NCBI GenBank assembly: GCA_017616895.1
Contig: JAFZXE010000005.1
Span: 1 to 64,000 of the forward strand
Direction of reading: 5' to 3'
Origin: Bacteroidales bacterium
Lineage (GTDB): Bacteria > Bacteroidota > Bacteroidia > Bacteroidales > P3
DNA: 64,000 nucleotides
Part shown: one piece after another, positions 8,924 through 17,776 of the stretch
Position numbering within the stretch: position 1 is the stretch's first letter
How the letters are laid out: each line of letters starts with the position of its first letter
Notes under the pieces: generated by a model
Told to the model about the DNA's origin: nothing
What the model saw: only the letters and a program-made list of their open reading frames with translations
Database searches by the model: none
Position numbers and translations under genes: made by a program

Positions 8924-10342
8924 ATGGAGTCAAGATACAAACGATTAGGAAAAAATTCAATAATAGTTTTTTTGGGCAATGCCGGTAGTAAGATTATTGG
9001 CATATTGATGTTGCCATTTTATACTCATTATTTATCCACTTCTGGATATGGAACGTATGATATTGTAAATACATATTCGGCGGTTTTGCTTCCTTTTGTG
9101 ACCTGTTGTATAGCTGATAGCATATTTATTTTCCCTAAGGATAAAAGTATATTAGATAAAACAAGATATTTCACATCTGGACTTATTTTTTGCTCATTTA
9201 CTTTAGCTATTGTTCTTTTTTTATCATATCTTATAAGCATTGCGTTTCCTTGTAGTTTTATTGGCAGATATGTTTGGTGGATTGTCGGTTTGACATTTTC
9301 AACATTTATATTGAATTATGTACAACAATTTACAAGAAGTATAGACAAAATGATAGTCTATAGTCTTACTGGGATAGTGCATGTTTTGGCAATAGCTCTT
9401 CTATCACTGGTTTTACTACCGACTTACAAGTTAAATGGATATCTTTTAGCCTTGATTATTTCCTCTCTAATTTCTGCCGTTTTTGCTCTTTTATTTTCCA
9501 AGTCTCTTAAATATTTTAGACTAAAAGAATACAACAAGAGGCATCTAATTGAATTGTTACGATATGGTGTGCCACTTATACCAAATACAGTTATGTGGTG
9601 GCTTGTGGATGGAATTAATCGTCCGATAATGATGAGTGAAATAGGAACAGACGCAATAGGTATATATGCGATAGCGAATAAGATGCCAGGTTTTATATCT
9701 ATGTTATTCGTTGTTTTTTCTAACGCTTGGGGCATATCAATGCTTGAGGAATATGGAAAAAAAGACTTTAATTTGTTCTTCAATAGGACAATGAAAAATC
9801 TTGTTTTCGTAATTGCCATAGGATCTTCATTATTGATAACTTGTAGCAAATTAATGGTTTCTATTTTGGCATCTTCTGAATTCAACTCTGCATGGAAATA
9901 TGTTCCAATTCTCATTGTGGGTGTAATGTTTCAATATATTTCAACTCTTGTTGGTGGTGTGTTCATGGCAGAACGTAAAAGCAAGTATTTCTTTTATTCA
10001 AGCGTTCTGGGAGCGACTGTTTCTGTTTTGATGACATTTGCTTTAATCAAGGTTTGTGCTCTCTATGGCGTTTGTATTGCAGTTACACTTTCTTTTATGT
10101 GCATGGCAATAGTTCGTATAAAGTATGCATGGAAAAGTATTAACCTATTTGATATTCGATATTATGTTTTTACATTTTTTGTTTTAATACTACAAGCTTG
10201 CATATATATATTCAATTGGGGGGTATTGGTTGATATTGTAACGATGGTGGTGTCCATTACACTTATAGTTATGCTTAATAGAAAAGAACTATCTGCAGTA
10301 ATGTTACTATTAAAAAGAATAATAAAAAAAGATGAATTATGA
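8924..10342 (+). CDS. wzx: Oligosaccharide flippase (Wzx/MATE-like)
   Basis: This is a very hydrophobic protein of about 472 residues with roughly 12-14 predicted membrane helices, starting with a short basic N-terminus and the typical block where IGILMLPFYTHYLS precedes a GYG turn. This is the signature layout of polysaccharide exporters of the MVF/MOP superfamily, which flip undecaprenyl-linked repeat units across the inner membrane. The ATG at 8924 is preceded by a purine-rich GGGGAGG at 8911-8917, a better start than the in-frame TTG at 8918. The next gene begins within its stop (ATGA, 10339-10342). Strongly AT-rich. Confidence 0.85.
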   Translation: MESRYKRLGKNSIIVFLGNAGSKIIGILMLPFYTHYLSTSGYGTYDIVNTYSAVLLPFVTCCIADSIFIFPKDKSILDKTRYFTSGLIFCSFTLAIVLFLSYLISIAFPCSFIGRYVWWIVGLTFSTFILNYVQQFTRSIDKMIVYSLTGIVHVLAIALLSLVLLPTYKLNGYLLALIISSLISAVFALLFSKSLKYFRLKEYNKRHLIELLRYGVPLIPNTVMWWLVDGINRPIMMSEIGTDAIGIYAIANKMPGFISMLFVVFSNAWGISMLEEYGKKDFNLFFNRTMKNLVFVIAIGSSLLITCSKLMVSILASSEFNSAWKYVPILIVGVMFQYISTLVGGVFMAERKSKYFFYSSVLGATVSVLMTFALIKVCALYGVCIAVTLSFMCMAIVRIKYAWKSINLFDIRYYVFTFFVLILQACIYIFNWGVLVDIVTMVVSITLIVMLNRKELSAVMLLLKRIIKKDEL

Positions 10343-11454
10343 AAATAATTGAACTAATCCCAAGCTTGGACTTTGGAGGTGCTGAAAGATTTGTTGCTGA
10401 TATATGCAATTCTTTTGTATCCAAAGGGAATCACGTTGTTCTTATCACTTTTTGTAATGCCAAAGGCAAAGATTCTTTTTATCCCGTATTATCAGATAAA
10501 GTAGAATTGAAATGTTTGGGTAACATGACAAAAGTCAAATTATTATATCCATTTTTTATATTATACTACATTCTCAAAGAAAGGCCAACGGTAGTTCATT
10601 CACATCTGAATAGTGTCATGTATTTATTTTTTTCTTTGTTTTTATCAAAAAAAATCAAATTTGTGCACACCGTTCATAATGATGCCTATAAAGAGGCTGG
10701 AGGCTATTGGGGACGCGTGTATAGGAAATTTACCATGGGGCGTTTCATCCTCCCTGTAACGATATCCAAAGAATCTCAAAAATCTTTTTACTCAATGTAT
10801 AATAGGTCTTCTTGTCTTATCTATAATGGAAGATCCTTGGATGAATCGGATAAAGCGGTTGAAAAACAAATATTTGATGAAATACTAAGATTAAAAGACA
10901 ATCCGGACTCATTTGTTATTGTTAATTTGGCCAGATTTGCAGAACAAAAAAACCAATTAAGTCTTGTAAAGGCAGTAAACAGGATTAATGAAAAAAAACA
11001 AATTATTGATTTGTATATCATAGGTAGTTATAGCCATTCTAAGGAGGCGATTGACATTTACAATAATATATCTAGGATAAGAACCAGTAATATTCATTTA
11101 CTTGGAGCTAAAAATAATGCATCAATTTACTTGAATTTTGCAGATGCATTTTGTCTCAGTTCGATTTTTGAAGGTATGCCTATTTCGATAATTGAAAGTT
11201 TTTCAAAAGGATGCCCTGTTTTATCTACACCTGTTGGTGGTGTTGTCGACATGGTAGAGGATGGCGTTAATGGACTTTTATCTAAAGATACAAATATTGA
11301 AAGTATCGTGGATATGCTGGATAGATTTTGTGGTATGAGCTCAGGTGAAAGAGCAAGGTTAAGTGAAAATGCAAAAGAATCCTATGCTTTGTATTCAATG
11401 GATACTTGTACATCTGCATATTTATCATGCTTTTATAACAATACACAATATTAA
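10339..11454 (+). CDS. Glycosyltransferase family 4 protein
   Basis: A GT-B fold glycosyltransferase of 371 residues. The N-terminal SLDFGGAERFV motif (residues 9-19) and the C-terminal EGMPISIIESFSKGCPV block (about 277-293), which holds the EX7E nucleotide-sugar site, are typical of GT4. It would add one sugar of the repeat unit at the cytoplasmic membrane face. The start overlaps the flippase stop by four bases, showing tight operon coupling. The donor sugar is not predictable. Confidence 0.82.
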   Translation: MKIIELIPSLDFGGAERFVADICNSFVSKGNHVVLITFCNAKGKDSFYPVLSDKVELKCLGNMTKVKLLYPFFILYYILKERPTVVHSHLNSVMYLFFSLFLSKKIKFVHTVHNDAYKEAGGYWGRVYRKFTMGRFILPVTISKESQKSFYSMYNRSSCLIYNGRSLDESDKAVEKQIFDEILRLKDNPDSFVIVNLARFAEQKNQLSLVKAVNRINEKKQIIDLYIIGSYSHSKEAIDIYNNISRIRTSNIHLLGAKNNASIYLNFADAFCLSSIFEGMPISIIESFSKGCPVLSTPVGGVVDMVEDGVNGLLSKDTNIESIVDMLDRFCGMSSGERARLSENAKESYALYSMDTCTSAYLSCFYNNTQY

Positions 11455-11473
11455 TTAAAAACATTAATTTGAA

Positions 11474-12232
11474 ATGATCAGACCAATTATAATTGCTGGT
11501 CCTTGCGTCATTGAATCGCAGGAATGCTTAAATGAAGTTGCAGAAGAACTTGTTCGTCTGAACAAGAAATACGGCTTGGACATTATTTTCAAGTCATCCT
11601 TTGATAAGGCAAACCGTACATCTATCAGTTCATATCGTGGTCCGGGTATGGAAAAAGGACTGACGATGTTAAACGATATACGTGAGAAGTATGGTCTAAA
11701 ACTTCTGACGGATATACATGAATCATATCAGGCAGCACCAGTAGGGGAGGTGGTTGACGTACTCCAGATACCTGCATTCCTTTGCCGTCAGACAGATCTA
11801 TTGGTGGCAGCTGCCAAGACAGGAAAGGTGGTGAACATAAAGAAAGCTCAGTTCTTGAGTGGTATGGATATGGAGTTTCCAGTGCAAAAAGTACGGGAAG
11901 GTGGTAATAATAATGTATGGCTCACAGAGAGAGGGAATATGTATGGCTACAATAACCTTGCAGTAGACTTCCGTAATATTGCTGATATGAAGAAGTTTTC
12001 AGATACTGTTATTATGGATTGCACCCACTCTGTGCAGAGACCCGGTGCTGCAGGTGGCAAAACGGGTGGCAACCGTGAGTTTGTGCCTGCAATGGCTCTT
12101 GCGGCAAAAGCCTTTGGAGCAACTGGGTATTTCTTTGAGGTACACCCCAATCCAGAGAATGCAAAAAGCGATGGACCGAACATGCTTTATCTAAAAGATT
12201 TTGAAAGTGTTGTGAAATCCCTACTTGACTGA
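11474..12232 (+). CDS. kdsA: 3-deoxy-8-phosphooctulonate synthase (Kdo-8-P synthase)
   Basis: The 252-residue protein condenses arabinose-5-phosphate with PEP to give Kdo-8-phosphate. Diagnostic blocks are AGPCVIES at residues 8-15, KSSFDKANRTS around 40-50, LTERGNMYGYNNLAVDFRN around 150-168, and DCTHSVQ followed by a GG-rich segment. The cysteine in AGPC (residue 11) marks the metal-dependent class, whereas the E. coli type has asparagine there. It heads a kdsA-kdsC-kdsD-cytidylyltransferase set inside the polysaccharide operon, so this copy probably supplies Kdo or a related acid for the exported glycan rather than only for lipid A. Confidence 0.93.
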   Translation: MIRPIIIAGPCVIESQECLNEVAEELVRLNKKYGLDIIFKSSFDKANRTSISSYRGPGMEKGLTMLNDIREKYGLKLLTDIHESYQAAPVGEVVDVLQIPAFLCRQTDLLVAAAKTGKVVNIKKAQFLSGMDMEFPVQKVREGGNNNVWLTERGNMYGYNNLAVDFRNIADMKKFSDTVIMDCTHSVQRPGAAGGKTGGNREFVPAMALAAKAFGATGYFFEVHPNPENAKSDGPNMLYLKDFESVVKSLLD

Positions 12233-12233
12233 T

Positions 12234-12701
12234 ATGGATATTAAGATGTTAGTCCTTGACGTTGACGGCACGTTAACGGACGGTAAAATATACATGTCGG
12301 CCAATGGCGAATTGATGAAGGCTTTCAATATCAAGGATGGCTTTGCTCTTGCTAATTTATGTAAGCACGGTATAGAACCCATCATTATTACAGGGAGGTC
12401 TTCTGAGATTGTAAAACGTCGTTGCGAGGAACTTGGTATCCAGGAACTGCATCAAGGCGTGGCAGACAAGGCTGAATGCTTGAAAGAAGTTTGCGAAAAG
12501 AAAGGGATATCCACAAAACAATGTGCATATATTGGTGATGACATTAACGACATCGATTGCATGATGCTTTGCGGTCATAAGGCCGCCCCATCTGATGCAT
12601 TGAATGGTGTTAAAGATGTAGTTGACTATATCTGTGAAACTCGTGGTGGCGAGGGTGCAGTACGTGAGTATTGTAATTATATCATTGAAAAACTTAAATA
12701 A
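12234..12701 (+). CDS. kdsC: KdsC-type HAD phosphatase (Kdo-8-P phosphatase)
   Basis: This 155-residue HAD-superfamily phosphatase has the nucleophile motif LDVDGTLTDG (Asp9 and Asp11), a motif II threonine in IIITGRSS and a motif IV IGDDINDID. These match C0-type tetrameric KdsC enzymes, which release phosphate from Kdo-8-P. The ATG at 12234 lies one base after the kdsA stop. A TTG at 12225 in the same frame would overlap kdsA and is less likely. Spacing and order make it part of the Kdo activation pathway with its neighbours. Confidence 0.9.
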   Translation: MDIKMLVLDVDGTLTDGKIYMSANGELMKAFNIKDGFALANLCKHGIEPIIITGRSSEIVKRRCEELGIQELHQGVADKAECLKEVCEKKGISTKQCAYIGDDINDIDCMMLCGHKAAPSDALNGVKDVVDYICETRGGEGAVREYCNYIIEKLK

Positions 12702-12708
12702 AATCATA

Positions 12709-13656
12709 ATGAAAGATTACAACAAATATGCAGTCAAGTGCTTCAAGGATGAGGCAGAATCGATTCTTGATCTGATACCGCAATTAACGGATGACTTTTC
12801 AAAGGCAGTAGAGCTTGTGCTCAAAAGTAAAGGCCGTTTTATCATCACCGGTGTAGGCAAATCTGGTCATGTGGGTGCAAAGATTGCCGCCACCTTGGCA
12901 AGTACAGGAACACCATCATTCTTTGTAAATCCTTTGGATGCATATCATGGCGATTTGGGTATGTTTACGCCTGATGATGTGGTTATGGCTATCAGTTACT
13001 CTGGTAATACAGATGAGCTTCTTCGTTTCTTGCCATTGTTGATTGACAGAAAAATACCTATCATTGGTGTATCAGGTAATCCTCAGTCTTTATTGGCACA
13101 GTATTCCACATGTCATTTGAATATTAAGGTTAAGAGAGAAGCTGATCCCAATAACTTGGCACCTACTTCATCAACAACAGCTACTATTGCTATGGGGGAT
13201 GCTATAGCCTGTGCTTTGATTGAGGCACGTAACTTTCAGCCTATGGACTTTGCACAATTTCATCCAGGCGGTAGTCTTGGAAAGAAATTGTTGTCAAGGG
13301 TAAAAGATTTCATGGTGTCAAAGAATTTACCCAGGGTGACTCTTAATCAGAAGATTTCGGAAACCATTATTGAGATTAGTAAAACAAAGCAAGGTATTGC
13401 AGTTGCGATAGAAAATGGAAAGATTGCAGGTGTGGTTACTGACGGAGATGTGCGTCGCGCTATGCAAAACCATCAGGACAAGTTCTTTGACTTAACTGTC
13501 AATGACATTATGAGTACAGCTCCGAAACTTATTAAAGATACAGCGAAACTGCAAGAAGCAGGCGATATGATGAGAAAGTATAATATTCATTCACTAGTTG
13601 TCGTAAACGATGCTAATGAACTTGTTGGTATTATAGATGCCTTCAGTTGCATTTAA
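12709..13656 (+). CDS. kdsD: Arabinose-5-phosphate isomerase (SIS plus two CBS domains)
   Basis: The 315-residue protein has an N-terminal SIS domain (GVGKSGHVGAKIAATLASTG near residues 46-65, then SYSGNTDELL near 102-111) and two C-terminal CBS motifs with VVTDGDVRRA between them. This is the KdsD/KpsF layout, converting ribulose-5-phosphate into arabinose-5-phosphate for KdsA. The frame is open upstream to 12622, inside kdsC, but the ATG at 12709, seven bases after the kdsC stop, gives the usual length. The C-terminus ends in IIDAFSCI, an unusual close for the second CBS domain but without a visible frameshift. Confidence 0.9.
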   Translation: MKDYNKYAVKCFKDEAESILDLIPQLTDDFSKAVELVLKSKGRFIITGVGKSGHVGAKIAATLASTGTPSFFVNPLDAYHGDLGMFTPDDVVMAISYSGNTDELLRFLPLLIDRKIPIIGVSGNPQSLLAQYSTCHLNIKVKREADPNNLAPTSSTTATIAMGDAIACALIEARNFQPMDFAQFHPGGSLGKKLLSRVKDFMVSKNLPRVTLNQKISETIIEISKTKQGIAVAIENGKIAGVVTDGDVRRAMQNHQDKFFDLTVNDIMSTAPKLIKDTAKLQEAGDMMRKYNIHSLVVVNDANELVGIIDAFSCI

Positions 13657-13678
13657 ACTATAAATACAGATAATTAAT

Positions 13679-14320
13679 ATGAAAGTAGTGGCTTTTGTTC
13701 CCATCCGTTTGAACAGCAAGAGGGTGGTTGGAAAGAACTTAAAGTTGTTGGGAAATAAACCGTTGCTGTGCTATATCCTTGACACACTTGTAAAGGTAAA
13801 GCGCATAGACGAAGTTTATGTGTATTGCAGTAACGAAGATATTATCAAGTATCTGCCTACCGGTGTGAAGTTTTTGAAACGCCCAGAGTTTCTGGATAGA
13901 GATGAGACATTGGGGAAAGAAATATATGAAGAGTTTACAAAAACAGTAGATGCTGATGTCTATATACTCGCTCACACTACTTCTCCATTCCTGAAAGTGT
14001 CAACTGTTGAAAATGCATTGAACAAGATACTTGACGAGGATTATGATTCTGCATTCAGTGCAGAGAAGATTCAGACCTTTGCATGGTACAATGGCAAGAC
14101 ATTGAACTATGATTTGAAAGATATTCCTAGGACTCAAACAATAGAACCTGTCTATTTTGAGACAAGTGCTTTCTTTATGTTCAAAAGAGACGTTTGGAAA
14201 GTTCATAAACAGCGTATCGGTTTTAAACCATATTTTGCCATAGTGGAAAAAATTGAAGGTGTTGATATAGACTGGCCGGAAGATTTTGAATTTGCGGAGA
14301 AAATTATTAAAACATATTGA
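13679..14320 (+). CDS. CMP-sugar synthetase (acylneuraminate cytidylyltransferase family)
   Basis: This 213-residue nucleotidyltransferase begins FVPIRLNSKRVVGKNLK. That is the CTP-binding P-loop of the NeuA/PseF/KdsB superfamily, with the spacing of NeuA-type enzymes rather than classic KdsB. An AHTTSPF segment near residues 98-104 and a late DIDWPEDFEFAE are also typical of this family. Following kdsA, kdsC and kdsD it most likely makes CMP-Kdo or the CMP form of a modified ulosonic acid. The substrate is inferred from the neighbours. Confidence 0.8.
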   Translation: MKVVAFVPIRLNSKRVVGKNLKLLGNKPLLCYILDTLVKVKRIDEVYVYCSNEDIIKYLPTGVKFLKRPEFLDRDETLGKEIYEEFTKTVDADVYILAHTTSPFLKVSTVENALNKILDEDYDSAFSAEKIQTFAWYNGKTLNYDLKDIPRTQTIEPVYFETSAFFMFKRDVWKVHKQRIGFKPYFAIVEKIEGVDIDWPEDFEFAEKIIKTY

Positions 14321-14379
14321 AGTTTATTTGCGAGTATTTATAGTGGAGTGTAAGGGTGTAGTACATAATATTTGATATC

Positions 14380-15435
14380 GTGGAAATTTTGATTTTTCAA
14401 CTGATATTTATTGCGTTATGGGGTGGGCTTGTTTATAAGATCATGTATAAAAGTCCACAGAAGAATGCATTGTTTTTATCGGTGGCTTTTTTTTCAATGT
14501 GGTATATTCACTCAATGGTGAATCCAGATACATTTAATGACTTGCCTAAATACAGAGAAGTTTTTAATTCAATAGGTATTACACAATGGGGTAGAATATC
14601 AAACCATTGGGCTGCAGTCGATATGGAGTTGGGATATTTATATATGAATAAACTAGTATATAAACTAACTTCATCCTTTTCTGTTTTCTTATGGATATAT
14701 AGTTTTATTATGCTTATCTTGTATTTCCGTACAATAGATAAATATTCTCCGTATTTGGTTCTATCTGTATTGTTGGTTTTGTTAATTCCATATAATCAGT
14801 CTCTTTTTGTTATAAGGCAACATATGGCGGTTGCTATTTATTTTGCGTCTATCCCACTAATTTTGGAACGAAAGCTTTTTTCTTTTTTGTTGGTGGCAAT
14901 ATTGGCTTTTTTTATACACAGATCTTCAATTATTTTTATTCCTGTATATTTCCTTTATTTTTTCAATGGAAGGCGGTTGGTTTATGTTTTATTGTCTTTT
15001 ATAGTGTTGTTTGTGGTTTTTTGGGGTAGTATAACGGTATTAAGTGCATCTTTTTTTGATTATGGTTGGTTTGCACAGCAAGCGGAAGGTAGAACGAATA
15101 TATCAACATTTATTCAGGTTTTAATGTTTTTTTTATTATATGTGTTTGCCCTTGGAAAATCAGTTTTCAATATAGGAATAAATAAATTAATTTTTTGTAT
15201 TTTATTTCTGTCTCTTTTTTTTAATGGTATTAGTATTGGTCTAAATATTGGAAGAATGGCTATTTATTATAATGTTATAAGTATTTTGTCCATTCCGATC
15301 TCTCTAAAATATATAAAAAGCACAGTTGTTAGATCTGTTATCAGCGTAACAATTGTTTTATTACTTTTTGTCCAGATGATATATGGGAGTAATAGCCAGT
15401 ATTATGAAAAAATGGAATTAATTTCTTTTTTTTAA
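14380..15435 (+). CDS. EpsG/Wzy-type polysaccharide polymerase
   Basis: This 351-residue integral membrane protein has about 10 predicted helices and resembles the EpsG family of O-antigen/EPS polymerases: WYIHSMVNPDTFNDLPKYRE early, then a periplasmic loop, then VIRQHMAVAIYFAS and an HRSSIIFIPVYF segment. It would join flipped repeat units on the periplasmic side. The frame opens with GTG at 14380; no ATG lies nearby that keeps the first helix. Very AT-rich, as usual for Wzy genes. Confidence 0.78.
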   Translation: MEILIFQLIFIALWGGLVYKIMYKSPQKNALFLSVAFFSMWYIHSMVNPDTFNDLPKYREVFNSIGITQWGRISNHWAAVDMELGYLYMNKLVYKLTSSFSVFLWIYSFIMLILYFRTIDKYSPYLVLSVLLVLLIPYNQSLFVIRQHMAVAIYFASIPLILERKLFSFLLVAILAFFIHRSSIIFIPVYFLYFFNGRRLVYVLLSFIVLFVVFWGSITVLSASFFDYGWFAQQAEGRTNISTFIQVLMFFLLYVFALGKSVFNIGINKLIFCILFLSLFFNGISIGLNIGRMAIYYNVISILSIPISLKYIKSTVVRSVISVTIVLLLFVQMIYGSNSQYYEKMELISFF

Positions 15436-15442
15436 GTAATTG

Positions 15443-16600
15443 ATGAATAAAATATTATTTTTTGATACGACATGGAATCAGATGATGCGCGTGGGTAATA
15501 TGGTATCTGCTGAGATGAAGGAAATGGCAGACATACAAACCTATGGGCTCGTTTTTGAAACCTCTGAAAAACCTTTATCGCCAGAGGGATGTAAACATAC
15601 TTTTGATGACATTCTTGTTACCCACAACATATATGATGTAGAAGGGTTTATTAGAAGAATAAAACCTGACGTGGCAATATTTGCACAGAACACAACTCCT
15701 GACCTTGGCGCAATCTATTTTGCTCAGAAACAGGGAGTAAAAATTGCAATGATGCAGCATGGATTGTTGTATGATGGAGCCAGCCTGAATAATGTACGTG
15801 TAGGAGAAATATTCGCGGCCATGAAGATGGCGAAAAAAACGGCCTCTTACTTCAATATCATGCGAGTGATGTGCAAGAAAGAGGGAAAGTCTTTTGGCAA
15901 ACTTATTAAGAACATTATTTCTGAAAAAAAGAATGTAACGACTACGGTGCAGAATTATTTCAATCCTCCACTAAGAGGAGAGTGTGCTTTTGTGATTGGT
16001 GAACACTGGCGCGACTATTATCATAATAATTATGGTTACGACAAAGATAAAATCTACGTTATGGGCAATCATGATTTGGATGATTTGGATGAAAACGCCA
16101 CAATTGAAAATGCCATCTGCTATATTCCCAGCGTTCACGTAGAAGATGGAAAGGTGCAATTGGATGTTTTTAATGAGTATCTGAAATGTTTGAAGGATGC
16201 GATTCCTGCTGGTACAAAGATGTATATTAAGCTCCATCCACGTAGTAATAAGAAGATATATACAGACATCCTTGGTGAGGAACACATTGTATATGTTTCG
16301 GGTAACGAACTACCCTATGTGAACACATATATCGGTCACAACTCATCGCTACTTTCGAAAGCACTACAGATTTCAGGAAAACTCATACTTTGGGGGTTTA
16401 AAGAAGAGAAGGAACTTTTCTATGAGGATTTTGCGTATGCCGTATGCCATGATGGAGAGTCTCTGAAGACAGCAGTCGCCAAAGCCCTTCAAGACAAAGG
16501 GAATGGAAGAAAAAACGATATTGTACGTTTCTCATACAGGAATCCTATTGGGGCGTATAAATATTGTGGTACAAAACTATTGGAATTGTACGGTAAATGA
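15443..16600 (+). CDS. Putative capsule glycosyltransferase, polysialyl/Kdo-transferase-like
   Basis: The 385-residue protein looks like a GT-B transferase of the capsule type. It has a glycine/histidine block AMMQHGLLYDG near residues 103-113, KLHPRSNKK at 263-271 and GHNSSLLSKAL near 298-308. The HP motif and a downstream serine pair are seen in bacterial sialyltransferases and Kdo transferases that use CMP-sugars, which fits the CMP-sugar synthetase two genes upstream. The family is not certain. The start is taken at the ATG at 15443, because the TTG at 15440 adds nothing conserved. The next gene overlaps it by four bases. Confidence 0.6.
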   Translation: MNKILFFDTTWNQMMRVGNMVSAEMKEMADIQTYGLVFETSEKPLSPEGCKHTFDDILVTHNIYDVEGFIRRIKPDVAIFAQNTTPDLGAIYFAQKQGVKIAMMQHGLLYDGASLNNVRVGEIFAAMKMAKKTASYFNIMRVMCKKEGKSFGKLIKNIISEKKNVTTTVQNYFNPPLRGECAFVIGEHWRDYYHNNYGYDKDKIYVMGNHDLDDLDENATIENAICYIPSVHVEDGKVQLDVFNEYLKCLKDAIPAGTKMYIKLHPRSNKKIYTDILGEEHIVYVSGNELPYVNTYIGHNSSLLSKALQISGKLILWGFKEEKELFYEDFAYAVCHDGESLKTAVAKALQDKGNGRKNDIVRFSYRNPIGAYKYCGTKLLELYGK

Positions 16601-17763
16601 TAAAGGTATTACAATTAGTGGGAGGAGGAGAGGCTATTGGCGGTGTCGAGAAGATGCTGCTGAGTTACTATTCTTTTATGGATAGAGAAAAAGTTTGTTT
16701 TGACTTTTGTTTTTATAGGAAATCGACAGTTGAGGCAGACCAGAATGTGACAAATGGATTATTGTCCATGTCACAAGTTTTTGATTTAAGGGCTTTTGAA
16801 AACACTGGCGTTTTTTCTGGATATGTGCGGTCAATCAAGAGAGTTGCTGAGATAATAAAGAATAATGGATATGATATAGTGCATATTAATGCAGGGCGGC
16901 CTCCATTGTTAATTTGCGGACTAATATCGGCAAAAAAGGCAGGTGTAAAAAAAATCATCATACACTCACACAGTACTAAGGGGGTTTCGAACCGATCGAC
17001 TATAACTGACTTCGTATATAGGATGATGTCATTGGCTCTACAATCTGTTTTCAGGCGTAATGCAACCATACTAGCTGGGTGCTCTAAGGAGGCTGCACAA
17101 TTTATGTTTGGGAAGAGTGTGACTTCGACTTCTAAATATATGCCCATTAGAAATGCGATAGTAGTAAACCCATTTCTTTTTAACAAAGGATTACGACAAC
17201 AAGTAAGAGAAGAGATGCAAGCTGACGAGAAAACCCTTGTTGTCGGACATGTGGGTAGTTTTTCTACTCCGAAGAATCATTTGTTTCTGATAGATGTCTA
17301 TTATGAGATAAAGAAAAGGATACCCAATAGCAAATTATGGCTTGCTGGTAATGGAAACTTAAAAGAAGGAGCAGAGCAATATGCGAAAGATCTTGGATTA
17401 CAAAATGATGTGTTGTTCCTTGGAGAGCGAAAAGACGCGAACAGGTTATACCAAGGCATGGATATGATGGTATTTCCTTCTTTATGGGAAGGCCTATCAG
17501 TTTCTATTGTAGAAGCACAAGCGGCATCGCTTCCTGTATTTGCCTCATCCAACATATCGCCCGAGCACAAAATAACGAATAAACTCCGTTTTGTTGATTT
17601 GTCAAAAGGGGCTGAATTCTGGGCCGAATATATCATTAAAGAAATGCAGAATGAGGTAAATCGGAAAGATATGACAGATCAAATAACTCAGAGAGGATAT
17701 AACATTGAGGTAGAAGCTGCGGCGTTGCAAAATACCTACATCAAAATGATAAATGTTAATTAA
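16597..17763 (+). CDS. Glycosyltransferase family 4 protein
   Basis: A 388-residue GT-B fold transferase. The N-terminal GGVEKMLLSYYS, the central VGHVGSFSTPKNH and the C-terminal FPSLWEGLSVSIVEAQA (EX7E-type site) are clear GT4 marks, close to capsule synthesis enzymes of the EpsF/CapM type. ATGA overlap with the upstream gene indicates translational coupling. It is cytoplasmic or membrane-associated and probably adds a hexose or HexNAc in repeat-unit assembly. Confidence 0.82.
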   Translation: MIKVLQLVGGGEAIGGVEKMLLSYYSFMDREKVCFDFCFYRKSTVEADQNVTNGLLSMSQVFDLRAFENTGVFSGYVRSIKRVAEIIKNNGYDIVHINAGRPPLLICGLISAKKAGVKKIIIHSHSTKGVSNRSTITDFVYRMMSLALQSVFRRNATILAGCSKEAAQFMFGKSVTSTSKYMPIRNAIVVNPFLFNKGLRQQVREEMQADEKTLVVGHVGSFSTPKNHLFLIDVYYEIKKRIPNSKLWLAGNGNLKEGAEQYAKDLGLQNDVLFLGERKDANRLYQGMDMMVFPSLWEGLSVSIVEAQAASLPVFASSNISPEHKITNKLRFVDLSKGAEFWAEYIIKEMQNEVNRKDMTDQITQRGYNIEVEAAALQNTYIKMINVN

Positions 17764-17776
17764 TATTGTCGTTGAC

